Assembly (NCBI RefSeq): GCF_910584445.1
Contig: NZ_CAJUBO010000002.1
Span: 145,296 to 209,295, forward strand
Direction of reading: 5' to 3'
Origin: an uncultured Desulfovibrio sp.
GTDB taxonomy: Bacteria > Desulfobacterota > Desulfovibrionia > Desulfovibrionales > Desulfovibrionaceae
DNA length: 64,000 nt
The notes beneath the pieces were generated by a model that was not told where the DNA came from, made no database searches, and was given only the letters and a program-made list of their open reading frames with translations. Numbering within the stretch: the first letter of the stretch is position 1; every line of letters begins with the position of its first letter. Positions 7,383-16,239 of this stretch are shown in pieces. Made by a program: the position numbers and the translations under genes.

Positions 7383-7718
7383 TGCCTGCGCGCAGGCGTT
7401 CGGCATTTTGGAGCGCACAGCCTCCGACACTTCATGGCTACCGGCTTCCACGACCCTTACAAGGCGCAAAAAGTTCTGGGCCATCAAAACCTGAAGACGA
7501 CCGAAATCTACCTTCACGATCTTGGCGTGGACAGAGAAGCAGCATCCATTTTTGAGAACATCACCAACCGAATCACCAATGGAGAAATTGCCGCTCCGAA
7601 CCGGGTCATTCAGGACGGCGAAAATACCCCCGAAAGTGGCCCTGGTATAAATTCCACCAATGAAATCACCAATCGTACAAATTCCACCAATGAAAAAAGG
7701 GATTACTTTTTACAGTAA
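7383..7718 (+). pseudogene. Tyrosine integrase, C-terminal catalytic fragment
   Basis: The frame reads CLRAGVRHFGAHSLRHF, then KVLGHQNLKTTEIYLHDLG, containing the HxxR box, the LGH box and the nucleophilic Tyr of tyrosine recombinases. The N-terminal and core-binding parts are missing. The remaining tail is low-complexity (Asn/Thr/Glu-rich) and the frame ends at 7718, 15 bp from the 3' end of tRNA-Ser. It does not complement the N-terminal fragment at 3294 in any simple way, since that is of the DUF4102 type; two separate integrases are likely. Confidence 0.8.
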
Positions 7719-7733
7719 CCCCTTGAAATCTTT

Positions 7734-7822
7734 TGGCGGAGAGGGGGAGATTCGAACTCCCGGTGGTGTTACCCACACACGATTTCCAATCGTGCTCCTT
7801 AGACCAGCTCGGACACCTCTCC
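7734..7822 (-). tRNA. tRNA-Ser (GGA)
   Basis: 89-nt class II tRNA with encoded CCA. The acceptor GGAGAGG pairs with CCTCTCC, anticodon GGA lies in CGATTGGAAATCG, and a long variable arm (GTGTGGGTAACACCACC) precedes the T-arm GGGAGTTCGAATCTCCC. Its 3' end faces the island, so it is a possible attachment site for the element whose integrase tail lies at 7383-7718. Confidence 0.96.
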
Positions 7823-7959
7823 ACTATCTGTTCCCGGCGTTGGGAACGAAGAAATCTACACCAGTTTGTTTTCGAGTGCAAGCATTGTGTGCCGTCCGGA
7901 AACGGACCGCATGGGTGGTCCGTTTGTGCCGGATACCGGGCGGGCCGGGACGCTCCTGT

Positions 7960-8139
7960 TTACCACAAGTGTTCGCGTTTGCGGCCTTTCGGCGGCGTAT
8001 CGCCTTCTTCCCGCCATTTCAGGTGCGCCACATAGGGCGTGCAGGGGCAACGATGGGCAAAGGGGGTACCCTTGGTCCCTTTTCTGATCAGCCATGCCAG
8101 GCCGATCACAAGCACGATGGCAAGAATGCTCCAGAACAT
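7960..8139 (-). CDS. Small single-span membrane protein, 59 aa
   Basis: The N-terminus MFWSILAIVLVIGLAWLI is one membrane span, followed by a short basic tail containing CPCTPY. A GTG at 8154 with AGGA upstream would add 5 residues. Last gene of a minus-strand run purC, fabI, 48-aa gene, this gene. Function unknown; the C-x-C pair could bind a metal, but nothing else supports that. Confidence 0.6.
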   Translation of the reverse strand: MFWSILAIVLVIGLAWLIRKGTKGTPFAHRCPCTPYVAHLKWREEGDTPPKGRKREHLW

Positions 8140-8200
8140 GGCGGCTCCGCGCACGGTCAGGTCCTGTGGGACGTTCCCACGAAGGATTCGTCCCGGTCCT

Positions 8201-8347
8201 TTATTCCTTGTCGTCGTTCTTGTCGGTCATGGGGCGTTCCGGGGGGGTGCGTCTGCCCTTGCGGGCGCTTGCTCCCTGTTGAAATGCCCAGAGTCCGAAG
8301 ATGGCAAGAACGGCAATGCCGATGGCATTGAGCGTCATGTAGTCCAT
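8201..8347 (-). CDS. Small membrane protein, 48 aa
   Basis: Too short for most gene finders. ATG at 8347 has an excellent site (GGGGAGGGG) 6 bases upstream. The product MDYMTLNAIGIAVLAIFGLW is one hydrophobic span with a charged, Lys/Arg/Asp-rich cytoplasmic tail. It lies 26 bp after fabI and 46-61 bp before the other small membrane gene, so it is probably co-transcribed with fabI. Function unknown. Confidence 0.7.
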   Translation of the reverse strand: MDYMTLNAIGIAVLAIFGLWAFQQGASARKGRRTPPERPMTDKNDDKE

Positions 8348-8373
8348 GGCGCCCCTCCCCCTGAGTGACCGGC

Positions 8374-9141
8374 CTAGGCCGCGCCGATCTGGTTGAAGCC
8401 GCTGTCCACATAGATGGTTGCGCCGGTGACACCCCGCGAAAGTTCGGAGGCCAGATAAACCGCCGTTCCGCCCACATCCATGGTGCTGACATTGCGGCGC
8501 AGGGGCGAGTGGGCCTCCACATGGGTGAAAATATCCTTGAGGCTGGACACGGCGGACGCGGCCAGCGTTTTGATGGGACCCGCGCTGATGGCGTTGACGC
8601 GCACGCCCTTGGGGCCGAGATCGTAGGCGAGATAGCGCACCGAAGCTTCCAGGGCGGCCTTGGCTACGCCCATGACGTTGTAGCCGGGAATGATCCGGGT
8701 GGAACCGAGATAGGTCATGGAAATGACGGAGGCGTTTTCGGAAAAGAGCGGCTCGAAGGCCCGGCAAAGCCCGGTGAGGGAATAGGCGGAAATATCCAGA
8801 GCCAGCTTGAAACCCTCCCGCGAAGTGTCGATAAAGCGCCCGACGAGATCTTCCCGGTTGGCAAAGGCCAGCGAATGCACGAGGATGTCGAGACCTCCCC
8901 AGTGCTCCTTGACGAGAGCCGCGGCATTGGCGATCTGCGCGTCGTCGGTCACGTCGCACTGAAAGGTGAATTCCCCGCCGAGTTCGGCACTCAGCGGCTC
9001 CACGCGCTTCTTGATGGCGTCGCCCACATAGTTGAAGGCAAGGCGCGCACCGTGGGCCTTGAGGCTGGAGGCGATGCCCCAGGCAATGCTCCTGTTGTTC
9101 GCAAGGCCCATGACCAAGGCTCTCTTTCCTTCAAGCAGCAT
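8374..9141 (-). CDS. fabI: Enoyl-[acyl-carrier-protein] reductase (NADH)
   Basis: Catalyses the last step of each fatty-acid elongation cycle, reducing trans-2-enoyl-ACP with NADH; target of triclosan-type inhibitors. The 255-aa SDR-family protein has the glycine-rich nucleotide motif GLANNRSIAWGIA at 12-24 and the FabI catalytic pair Tyr154 and Lys161 in YNVMGVAK, with Tyr144 before it. Ribosome-binding site AGGAGG lies just upstream (about 9147). Downstream of purC by 48 bp, so perhaps one transcript. Nothing unusual. Confidence 0.97.
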   Translation of the reverse strand: MLLEGKRALVMGLANNRSIAWGIASSLKAHGARLAFNYVGDAIKKRVEPLSAELGGEFTFQCDVTDDAQIANAAALVKEHWGGLDILVHSLAFANREDLVGRFIDTSREGFKLALDISAYSLTGLCRAFEPLFSENASVISMTYLGSTRIIPGYNVMGVAKAALEASVRYLAYDLGPKGVRVNAISAGPIKTLAASAVSSLKDIFTHVEAHSPLRRNVSTMDVGGTAVYLASELSRGVTGATIYVDSGFNQIGAA

Positions 9142-9189
9142 GATTCCTCCTTTGGCGCTTTGGCTGGCGGCTCCGTGGGAGCGCCGCGG

Positions 9190-10071
9190 TCACTTCGTCA
9201 GAATGTCGTAGGCTTCCTGATAACGTTTGGCCGTGGTTTCAATGACGTCCTGCGGCAGGGTCGGCGGCGGAGGCTCCTTGTTCCAGGGCTGGGCGCTCAG
9301 CCAGTTGCGCAGATATTGCTTGTCGAAGCTGGGCTGTACCTTGCCGGGGGTGTACGAGGCGGCCGGCCAGAAACGGGAAGAATCCGGCGTGAGCACTTCG
9401 TCGATGAGATGGAGCTTTCCGTTGATGAAGCCGAATTCAAACTTGGTATCCGCCACGATGATGCCGCGCTCCGCGGCATGGGCGCGTCCGGCATCATAAA
9501 GGGCAAGGGCGGTGAGGCGCGCGGCGTTGGCAGTGTCCTCACCGAGCAGGGCCGCGGCCTCGGCCATGGTGATGTTCTCGTCATGCTGGCCGAGGGCCGC
9601 CTTGGTGGAAGGGGTAAAAATGGCCGGGTCCAGCCTGTCGGCCTCACGCAGGCCGTCCGGGAGCCTGTGCCCGCAGATTATGCCCGTGGCCTGATAGTTT
9701 TTCAGGCCGGAACCCGTGATATACCCGCGCACGATACATTCCACCGGCAACGGTTCAGCCTTGCGCGCCAGGACGGCGCGGCCTTCGAGTTCTTCCTTCC
9801 AGGGGTCCAGCGCGGCGGGGAAGCGGGCCACATCGCTTTCCACGATATGGTTGGGGATGATGTTCTGGAATTTCCGCATCCAGAAGAGGGTGATCTGGTT
9901 GAGGATGACCCCCTTGTAGGGAATGGGTTCGGCCATGATCACGTCGAAGGCGGACATGCGGTCCGTGGTCACAATGAGCAGGGTATCGTCGTCGATCTCA
10001 TAGATGTCACGCACCTTGCCGCGCGAACGCAGGCGATAGGCGGTGATGTCCGTCCTGGTGACAACTTTCAT
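9190..10071 (-). CDS. purC: Phosphoribosylaminoimidazole-succinocarboxamide synthase
   Basis: SAICAR synthase, an ATP-dependent ligase joining CAIR and aspartate in de novo purine synthesis. The 293-aa form (N-terminal GKVRDIYEIDDDTLLIVTTD, then SAFDVIM) is the longer type seen in yeast and many proteobacteria rather than the about 237-aa E. coli type. The ATP-grasp-like core and the motif YITGSGLKNYQ are present. GGAGC upstream supports the start at 10071. Followed by fabI. Confidence 0.96.
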   Translation of the reverse strand: MKVVTRTDITAYRLRSRGKVRDIYEIDDDTLLIVTTDRMSAFDVIMAEPIPYKGVILNQITLFWMRKFQNIIPNHIVESDVARFPAALDPWKEELEGRAVLARKAEPLPVECIVRGYITGSGLKNYQATGIICGHRLPDGLREADRLDPAIFTPSTKAALGQHDENITMAEAAALLGEDTANAARLTALALYDAGRAHAAERGIIVADTKFEFGFINGKLHLIDEVLTPDSSRFWPAASYTPGKVQPSFDKQYLRNWLSAQPWNKEPPPPTLPQDVIETTAKRYQEAYDILTK

Positions 10072-10128
10072 GGAAGCTCCTTGCTTGTCGTGCGGGCCGG
10101 CATGGATTCTCCGGCACGGACCCGACGG

Positions 10129-11451
10129 TTATTTCCCCGCAGCGGACCCGCGCTTGCGCCGGGCTTCCACGGAACGGGCATGGCCTTCCAGCCCTTCCAG
10201 CCGCGCGAGCGCGGTGATGGCCTCGGCATTTTTTTCGAGGAATGACGGCGAAGCCGCGATGATGCTCGTCTTTTTGCAAAATGTCTGCACGGAGAGCGCG
10301 GAGGAGAATCGCGCCGTCCGCAGTGTGGGCAGCACATGGTTGGGACCTGCGTAGTAGTCCCCCACGGGTTCCGGGCTATGCTGGCCGAGAAAGGCCGCGC
10401 CCGCGTGCCGGATATGCGGCATGACCGCCCACGGGTCGCGTGTGCAGATCTCAAGATGCTCGGGGGCCACATGGTTGGCGATCGCCACGGCCGTGGTCAT
10501 GTCGGGCACAAGCGCGATGCAGCCCCAGTCCGCGAGCGAACGCTCCGCGATTCCGGCGCGGGGCAGGGCCGCGCACTGGCGTTCCAGTTCCTGCTGGAGA
10601 CGCTCCGCAAGACGCGGGGCATCCGTCACGCAAATGGCGCTGGCAAGCGCGTCGTGTTCCGCCTGGGAAAGCATGTCCGCCGCCACCCAGGCCGCATTGG
10701 CGCTGTCATCGGCAAGGATGAGCACCTCGCTTGGTCCGGCGATCATGTCAATGCCGACCATCCCCTGAAGGAGGCGCTTGGCCGTGGTGACATAAATGTT
10801 CCCCGGCCCGGCGATGACGTCCGTGCGGGGCACGCTTTCCGTGCCAAGGGCAAGCGCGGCGATGCTCCAGGCACCGCCAACACGGTAAACTTCTTCAATA
10901 TCGAGCAGGTGCGCGGCTGCCAGAAGGTGCGGATCGACGCTGCCGTCGGCCCGGGGCGGCGTGCAGATGGCGAGCCGCGGCACGCCGGCCACCTGGGCGG
11001 GAATGGCGTTCATGAGCAGGCTGGAAATAAGGGGAGTGTTGCCGCCCTGGCCGCCGGGCACATAGAGGCCCACAGCGTCCACCGGCAGGACCCGCTGGCC
11101 GAGGATGCTGCCGTCCGGGCGCGTCACGAACCAGGAGCGATCCAGCTGCGCCTCATGGAAAGCGCGGATATTGGCCGCGGCCCCGCAGATGTATTCCCTG
11201 TTTTCCACCGGGACGGAAGCGGCCGCCCGCGCGATTTCCTGGGGACTCACCCGAACGGGGAGGGCGAAATCCGGCGCGTCGAAATGCCGCGTGTAGTCCA
11301 CGAGGGCCTCGTCGCCCCTGGCGCGCACGGTGGCGATGATCTCCCGCACGGCGGTCTCGACGTTTTCATCGGGTGTGGTGCGTCCCTCCAGCCAGCGGGA
11401 GGCGGCGGCCCAGTCCTTTTCGGTCTGAATGTGGAGCATGCGGCATGTCAT
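10129..11451 (-). CDS. hisD: Histidinol dehydrogenase
   Basis: Two-step NAD-linked, zinc-dependent oxidation of L-histidinol to L-histidine, the last step of the pathway. 440 aa from ATG 11451, chosen because GAGGAG sits 8 bases upstream; a longer frame to 11559 has no such site. Motifs seen: the nucleotide region NTPLISSLLMNAIPA, AGPGNIYVTTAKR, GPSEVLILAD, and the C-terminal NHVAPEHLEI and HSPEPVGDYYAGPNHVLPT. 57 bp upstream of purC; no other his gene is nearby, so the pathway genes are scattered. Confidence 0.96.
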   Translation of the reverse strand: MTCRMLHIQTEKDWAAASRWLEGRTTPDENVETAVREIIATVRARGDEALVDYTRHFDAPDFALPVRVSPQEIARAAASVPVENREYICGAAANIRAFHEAQLDRSWFVTRPDGSILGQRVLPVDAVGLYVPGGQGGNTPLISSLLMNAIPAQVAGVPRLAICTPPRADGSVDPHLLAAAHLLDIEEVYRVGGAWSIAALALGTESVPRTDVIAGPGNIYVTTAKRLLQGMVGIDMIAGPSEVLILADDSANAAWVAADMLSQAEHDALASAICVTDAPRLAERLQQELERQCAALPRAGIAERSLADWGCIALVPDMTTAVAIANHVAPEHLEICTRDPWAVMPHIRHAGAAFLGQHSPEPVGDYYAGPNHVLPTLRTARFSSALSVQTFCKKTSIIAASPSFLEKNAEAITALARLEGLEGHARSVEARRKRGSAAGK

Positions 11452-11631
11452 GGACGGTCTCCTCGCATCGTGGAAGTGGTGTACAGGAATGCCGGGCGAA
11501 TGTCGAGCAGCGCACGCTGAAAGAGGGGGCGCATCTTGACAGTGGCGTTTCTCGAACATACCTCATATCATTATGCGCCGATGGCCGCACGCCGACGCGG
11601 CCGGCCAGGGCGCCTTTTGACAGGAGGAACC

Positions 11632-12306
11632 ATGAAGCGTCACATGATGCACCCATATAATACTGCCACCCATGCGGGCGCTGCCCGCGCCCATGAGGAC
11701 GGAATGGGACCATCGCGTTCCGGGAGCTTTGCGGAAGCGCCCTTCGGCCCGGACGACGCCGCCCGCGACGATGCCCTGGCTGAACAGGCTGATGCCGTGC
11801 GCGACGCCGCGGACCTCGCTCCCGGAAGTGAAGGCCCCGCTCCGGAGGCGGCTCCCGTGGCGGATGACGAGGCCCTCGCGCGCTGCAAGGCGGAGATGGA
11901 AGAACTGCGCCTGCGTACCGCCGCTGAAATGGAAAACTTCAAGAAGCGCCTGACGCGCGAGCATCAGGAACAGATGCGTTTCGCGGCGGAAAAGGTGCTT
12001 GGCGACCTGTTGCCGAGCCTGGACAATCTGGATCTTGCGCTGCAATACGGCAGCAGGCACGAAGCCTGCAAGGACATGCTCCAGGGAGTCGCCATGACGC
12101 GCAAGCTCCTGCTGGATGCGCTGGCAAAGAACGGGTTGACGGCGCTCGGGGAGGTCGGTGACGAGTTCAACCCCGAAGTGCACGAGGCTGTCGGCTTTGA
12201 GGCTGACCCGGAACTTGCCCCCGGGTCGGTGACGCGTGTCATGCAGCGCGGCTACAAGCTCAATGACCGCCTGCTCCGCGCCGCCAAGGTGATGATCAAC
12301 CAGTAG
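11632..12306 (+). CDS. grpE: Nucleotide exchange factor GrpE
   Basis: Cochaperone that releases ADP from DnaK. 224 aa from ATG 11632 with a strong AGGAGG. The first 85 residues are disordered and acidic (Ala/Glu/Asp-rich), followed by the long coiled coil (EALARCKAEMEELRLRTAAE) and the beta domain ending EVHEAVGFEADPELAPGSV and VMQRGYKLNDRLLRAAKV. dnaK and hrcA are not adjacent. No CIRCE-type repeat (TTAGCACTC-N9-GAGTGCTAA) is visible upstream. Confidence 0.95.
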   Translation: MKRHMMHPYNTATHAGAARAHEDGMGPSRSGSFAEAPFGPDDAARDDALAEQADAVRDAADLAPGSEGPAPEAAPVADDEALARCKAEMEELRLRTAAEMENFKKRLTREHQEQMRFAAEKVLGDLLPSLDNLDLALQYGSRHEACKDMLQGVAMTRKLLLDALAKNGLTALGEVGDEFNPEVHEAVGFEADPELAPGSVTRVMQRGYKLNDRLLRAAKVMINQ

Positions 12307-12486
12307 CGGCGACCGCCATTCGGCCGGACGGAACGGTGGACATTCCGGCCATGTTCCAGTAGGAACCTCTCTTTGCGGCGGCATCCGGCGCGCATGTCCG
12401 GCGTTGGCGGCGGAAGGCCATGCCTGGCGTGCGTTCCGGTTTTTCGGCCGTGTTTGCTCACTTTTTTCCGTGCAGGTTCCGAAATC

Positions 12487-13044
12487 ATGCCCATTGCCAT
12501 TCCCCGTTTTGAAGCCGGCAGTGTCCCTTCCACCGTTCCCGAGGTCCGTCTTGAGGCGGACGCGAAACTCGAGATCCGGCCGGCGCGCGTTTCGGACGTT
12601 CACGGCATGTCCGCGCTCATCAACCAGTATGCCTCTTCCAACGTCATGCTGGCGCGCGGACCGCAGTATCTGTACCAGCATATCCAGGACTACATGGTGG
12701 TCACGGCGCCAGCGGCCCACAGCGGCGAAGAGACGGTGGTCGCCTGCGGCGCCCTGCATGTGCTCTGGTCCGATCTGGCGGAGATACGCTCCATCGCCGT
12801 GCACCAATCCTGTCAGGACAGGGGCCTCGGCCGTCGCCTTGTGGCTGCCCTGGTGGAACGTTGCAGGGTGCTGGGCATTCCCCGCGTCTTTGTGTTCACG
12901 CTTGTGGCCTCGTTCTTCCGGAATTGCGGCTTTGAGGAATTCGATCGGGAAAGCCTGCCCCCCATTGTCTGGGTGGAGTGCAGCAAGTGCCCGAAGTTTT
13001 ATCGGTGTGACGAAATCGGCATGATCCGCTTTCTGGAGAACTGA
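12487..13044 (+). CDS. argA: GNAT acetyltransferase, short-type N-acetylglutamate synthase
   Basis: 185-aa GNAT protein of the family annotated as short NAGS. The acetyl-CoA P-loop is seen in QDRGLGRRL near residue 118, after EIRSIAVHQS; the C-terminal CSKCPKFYRCDEIGM is cysteine-rich. It lacks the amino-acid-kinase domain of E. coli ArgA. It directly precedes argF by 68 bp, which strongly suggests the first step of arginine synthesis (glutamate acetylation). Start at ATG 12487; the ribosome-binding site is weak (AGG). The symbol is by family and neighbour, not proven. Confidence 0.8.
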   Translation: MPIAIPRFEAGSVPSTVPEVRLEADAKLEIRPARVSDVHGMSALINQYASSNVMLARGPQYLYQHIQDYMVVTAPAAHSGEETVVACGALHVLWSDLAEIRSIAVHQSCQDRGLGRRLVAALVERCRVLGIPRVFVFTLVASFFRNCGFEEFDRESLPPIVWVECSKCPKFYRCDEIGMIRFLEN

Positions 13045-13112
13045 GCGACACGCGGCTGGCATTGGCGCCGCAAACCGTCTACATGGCTGCCGCGGGTGGC
13101 CGGAGCATACGC

Positions 13113-14132
13113 ATGAACAGGCTTGCAGGCAGGGATTTTCTCAAGGAGATCGACTTCACCTCCGACGAACTTGTCTTTCTGCTGGATCTGGCGGCCCGGC
13201 TGAAAGCGGCCAAGAAGGCGGGACGCGAGCCGCGCTTTCTCGAAGGCCGGAGCATCGCGCTCCTTTTTGAGAAGGACTCCACGCGCACGCGTTGCTCCTT
13301 TGAGGTCGGCGCGCACGATCAGGGGGCGCATGTCACCTATCTTGGACCCAGCGGCTCACAGATGGGCAAGAAGGAGTCCATGGCCGACACCGCCCGCGTG
13401 CTCTCGCGCTTTTTCGACGGTATTGAATACCGGGGCTTTGGGCAGGCCCGGGTGGAAGCCCTGGCCGAATACGCTTGCGTTCCTGTCTGGAACGGCCTGA
13501 CCAATGAATGGCACCCCACCCAGTTGCTGGCGGACATGCTCACCATGCGCGAAACATGCGCCAAGCCTCTTGCCGCCCAGCGCCTCGCCTACCTTGGCGA
13601 TGCCCGCTACAATATGGGCAATTCGCTGATGGTCGGTTCGGCCATGCTGGGGGTGGATTTCTGCTCCGTGGCGCCGCGCGCGCTCTGGACGTCCGACGAA
13701 GTTTTTGAGATGGCGTGCCATATCGGCGAACGGACCGGCGCGCGCATTTCCCGCACGGAAAGCGTGGAGGAAGGCGTCCGCGGCAGTGACTTTCTCTATA
13801 CCGACGTGTGGGTGTCCATGGGCGAGCCGGATGAGGTCTGGAAAGAGCGCATCCAGCTGCTCACGCCATACAGGGTCACGTCCCGGGTCATGGAAATGAC
13901 GGGGAATCCCCACTGCCGTTTCCTGCACTGCCTGCCGGCCTTCCACAACCGGGAGACGGAGATCGGCGAACAGATCTTCCGCCGTTTCGGCATTGAATGC
14001 ATGGAAGTGGACGATGCGGTCTTCGAGTCTCCGCGGAGCGTGGTCTTTGAGGAAGCGGAGAACCGCCTCCACACCATCAAGGCCGTCATGGTCGCCACGC
14101 TTGCCAGGGGTCCGCTGGACTTTTCCGACTGA
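13113..14132 (+). CDS. argF: Ornithine carbamoyltransferase
   Basis: Condenses ornithine and carbamoyl phosphate to citrulline in the arginine pathway. The 339-aa protein carries STRTR at 56-60 (carbamoyl-phosphate binding), HPTQ at 134-137, SMG at 235-237 (ornithine binding) and HCLPAFH at 272-278 (catalytic Cys). ATG at 13113 has GGAG 8 bases before it. Follows the NAGS-like gene in the same direction. Confidence 0.97.
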   Translation: MNRLAGRDFLKEIDFTSDELVFLLDLAARLKAAKKAGREPRFLEGRSIALLFEKDSTRTRCSFEVGAHDQGAHVTYLGPSGSQMGKKESMADTARVLSRFFDGIEYRGFGQARVEALAEYACVPVWNGLTNEWHPTQLLADMLTMRETCAKPLAAQRLAYLGDARYNMGNSLMVGSAMLGVDFCSVAPRALWTSDEVFEMACHIGERTGARISRTESVEEGVRGSDFLYTDVWVSMGEPDEVWKERIQLLTPYRVTSRVMEMTGNPHCRFLHCLPAFHNRETEIGEQIFRRFGIECMEVDDAVFESPRSVVFEEAENRLHTIKAVMVATLARGPLDFSD

Positions 14133-14192
14133 GGCGTTCCCGTCCGTCGCGCGCGCCGCTGACGCGCGCCGGATACCGTTGCCGGAGGCTGC

Positions 14193-15443
14193 ATGCCGAC
14201 CATCCGCAAGAATCTGCTCCAGTTGCTGTTTTCCGGCGCCTATCTCCTGCGCTGGAACGACAAGCTGCGCCCCGTGGAGTTGCAGGAGATCGACAAGCAG
14301 GCGCACAAGATGCTGCTGGCCTGCGCGCTCTGGCACGAAAATTCGCGCGAGCTTTGCGCGACAGAGCGCATCGCCCTGGCCCGCGACATCATCGAAGGCG
14401 GCCTGTTCGACTATTTCTACCGCTGCATCATCACGGACATCAAGCCGCCGGTCTTCTACAAGATCAAGGAAAACCGCGAGCATTACCGCCAGCTCACGGA
14501 ATATGTGCTCGGCAGGCTCGAGCCTGTGCTGGCGCCGCTCGGCCCCTTCTGGGAGCGGATGCGGACCTGGCATCTTGAAGCCGCCCGGGGAAGGGAGGAC
14601 GGCCTTGACCGCCGCATCCTCACGGCGGCGCATCTCTATGCCTCGCAGTGGGAGTTTCAGATCATCCGTCCCTGCAACGCGTTTGACGATGAAATGGATT
14701 CCATCGCCCAGTCGTTCGTGGATCGTCTGAACAGGCTCCGGGACCTGCGCGGCATGGATTCCCTGCTTATCCCCGGCACGGCCCTGGGGCGCTTCGCCAA
14801 CCTCTGCGGCCAGCTCCGTTTCCAGATCCGCTGGACGCAGGCGCCGCGCATCCCCGCCACTTCCGTGCTCGGGCATATGTTCATCGTGGCGTCGCTGGGC
14901 TATTTTTTCAGCCTCGCGGTGGATGCCTGTCCGGCCAGATCCGTCAACAACTTTTTCTGCGGATTGTTCCATGATCTCCCGGAACTCCTGACGCGGGACA
15001 TCATTTCACCCGTCAAGCAGTCCATTTCCAGCCTGCCGCAGCTCATCAAGGAATATGAGGAGCACGAGCTGGAGCGGCGCATCCTCACCCCCTTGCGTGA
15101 CGAGGGGTTTACGCCGCTGGCCGGGCGCATCGCCTACTATCTCGGCCTGGAGGTAGGCTCGGAATTTCAGGAATGCCGCCGGGAGGGCGATTCCGTGGTG
15201 CCCGTGGACGGTTTCGAGACGCTCCACAACCGCCACAACCGCGATGAGGATGACCCCAAGGACGGGCAGATGCTCAAAATCTGCGATTGGCTCGCCGCCT
15301 TCCTTGAAGCGCACAGCTCGATCCGCAATGGCGTGTCCTCGCCGCATCTGCTGGAGGCGCAGGCGCGCCTCAAGGGCAAACTCACCGAGACAACGCTGGA
15401 ATCCATGCTCCATCTTGAGGCATTGCTCGCGGATTTTGACTGA
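14193..15443 (+). CDS. HD-domain protein, 416 aa
   Basis: Central to C-terminal half has an HD phosphohydrolase signature: a His in GHMFIVASLG near residue 230 and FHDLPELLTRDI near 258, with further acidic residues after it. The N-terminal 200 residues are helical (LLRWNDKLRPVELQEIDKQA) and may form the oligomer or sensor part. YfbR/HD_3-type 5'-nucleotidases and related metal enzymes are the closest class. The next gene overlaps its stop by one base. Substrate unknown. Confidence 0.75.
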   Translation: MPTIRKNLLQLLFSGAYLLRWNDKLRPVELQEIDKQAHKMLLACALWHENSRELCATERIALARDIIEGGLFDYFYRCIITDIKPPVFYKIKENREHYRQLTEYVLGRLEPVLAPLGPFWERMRTWHLEAARGREDGLDRRILTAAHLYASQWEFQIIRPCNAFDDEMDSIAQSFVDRLNRLRDLRGMDSLLIPGTALGRFANLCGQLRFQIRWTQAPRIPATSVLGHMFIVASLGYFFSLAVDACPARSVNNFFCGLFHDLPELLTRDIISPVKQSISSLPQLIKEYEEHELERRILTPLRDEGFTPLAGRIAYYLGLEVGSEFQECRREGDSVVPVDGFETLHNRHNRDEDDPKDGQMLKICDWLAAFLEAHSSIRNGVSSPHLLEAQARLKGKLTETTLESMLHLEALLADFD

Positions 15444-16192
15444 TGCGCGCCCGTTCCCTTTCCGCCGCCGTCCTTGCGCTGATGTTCGCCATCATGGCGG
15501 CGGTGCCGCGTGTCGCGGCGGAAGTCCGGCTTTCCAAGGGCCTTCCGCACTATGCGCGGGATATGGAGTTTTATTATCAGGCCCCCCGGCCGGAGATCCT
15601 GCCCGGGCTGCTCAGGACGCTGGCGGCCGAGGGCGTGCTCGCCCATGGCGAGAAGCGGCTCGTGGTGGCGTCGTTCCTGGCCGAACTGGCAGGGCGGAAC
15701 ATGGCCTCCCTCGACGATCTGGCCGCCGGCGTCCATGACGCGGGGGGCGAAGCCGGCGCTGATGCCCGGCGCACGCTTGCCTGGGCCGCGCATCTCGCGC
15801 GTCATCCTCATGAAGCGCGCCTGCTCGACCAGCTGCTCACGGCGCATGATGCCATCCTGCGGGGGCACATCGGGCGCAGCCCCGCGCCTCTTTCCGCCTG
15901 GATGGCGCATGAGCCGACAGTGCCCCGCATGTTCTGGGGCGCCTACATGGCATCCGGCGACGCGGCATGGCTGGACAGGCTCATCGATGCGGCCCTGCGC
16001 TATGCCAGGCTCAATGCCGCGGGGCGTCAGGGCGATCCGGACTTTGCCGCCAGCGCGGCGGCAGCGGCCCTGCTCTACGACATGGCGCCGCGTCATGCGC
16101 GGCTGCGGGAACGGATACGCGCGCGCCTTGCAGGCCTGGACGGCGTTGAGTCCGCGACCCTGCGTCTCATCCTGCACGATGCCGGCCGCTGA
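15443..16192 (+). CDS. Exported protein of unknown function, 249 aa
   Basis: Starts with a clear signal peptide (MRARSLSAAVLALMFAIMAAVPRVAA). The mature part is entirely helical, rich in Ala, Arg and Leu, without Cys, and resembles a tetratricopeptide- or HEAT-like stack (AEGVLAHGEKRLVVASFLAE and later repeats), but no clean TPR is found. Its start overlaps the HD gene stop in TGATG, so the two are coupled. The HD gene product is cytoplasmic while this one is exported, so the functional link is not obvious. Confidence 0.65.
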   Translation: MRARSLSAAVLALMFAIMAAVPRVAAEVRLSKGLPHYARDMEFYYQAPRPEILPGLLRTLAAEGVLAHGEKRLVVASFLAELAGRNMASLDDLAAGVHDAGGEAGADARRTLAWAAHLARHPHEARLLDQLLTAHDAILRGHIGRSPAPLSAWMAHEPTVPRMFWGAYMASGDAAWLDRLIDAALRYARLNAAGRQGDPDFAASAAAAALLYDMAPRHARLRERIRARLAGLDGVESATLRLILHDAGR

Positions 16193-16239
16193 GGCGCTCT
16201 CCGCCGTATGCCCGGAAGCATGGCGCGGAAAGAGCGCTC

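Noticed and set aside
8365..10245. Long plus-strand open frame (626 codons) opposite fabI and purC
   Set aside because: It lies antiparallel to two well-supported genes, has no domain and an unnatural composition (His, Arg and Gly-rich). High GC makes long antisense frames common.
11536..11631. CIRCE-type operator before grpE
   Set aside because: No TTAGCACTC/GAGTGCTAA pair is seen upstream.
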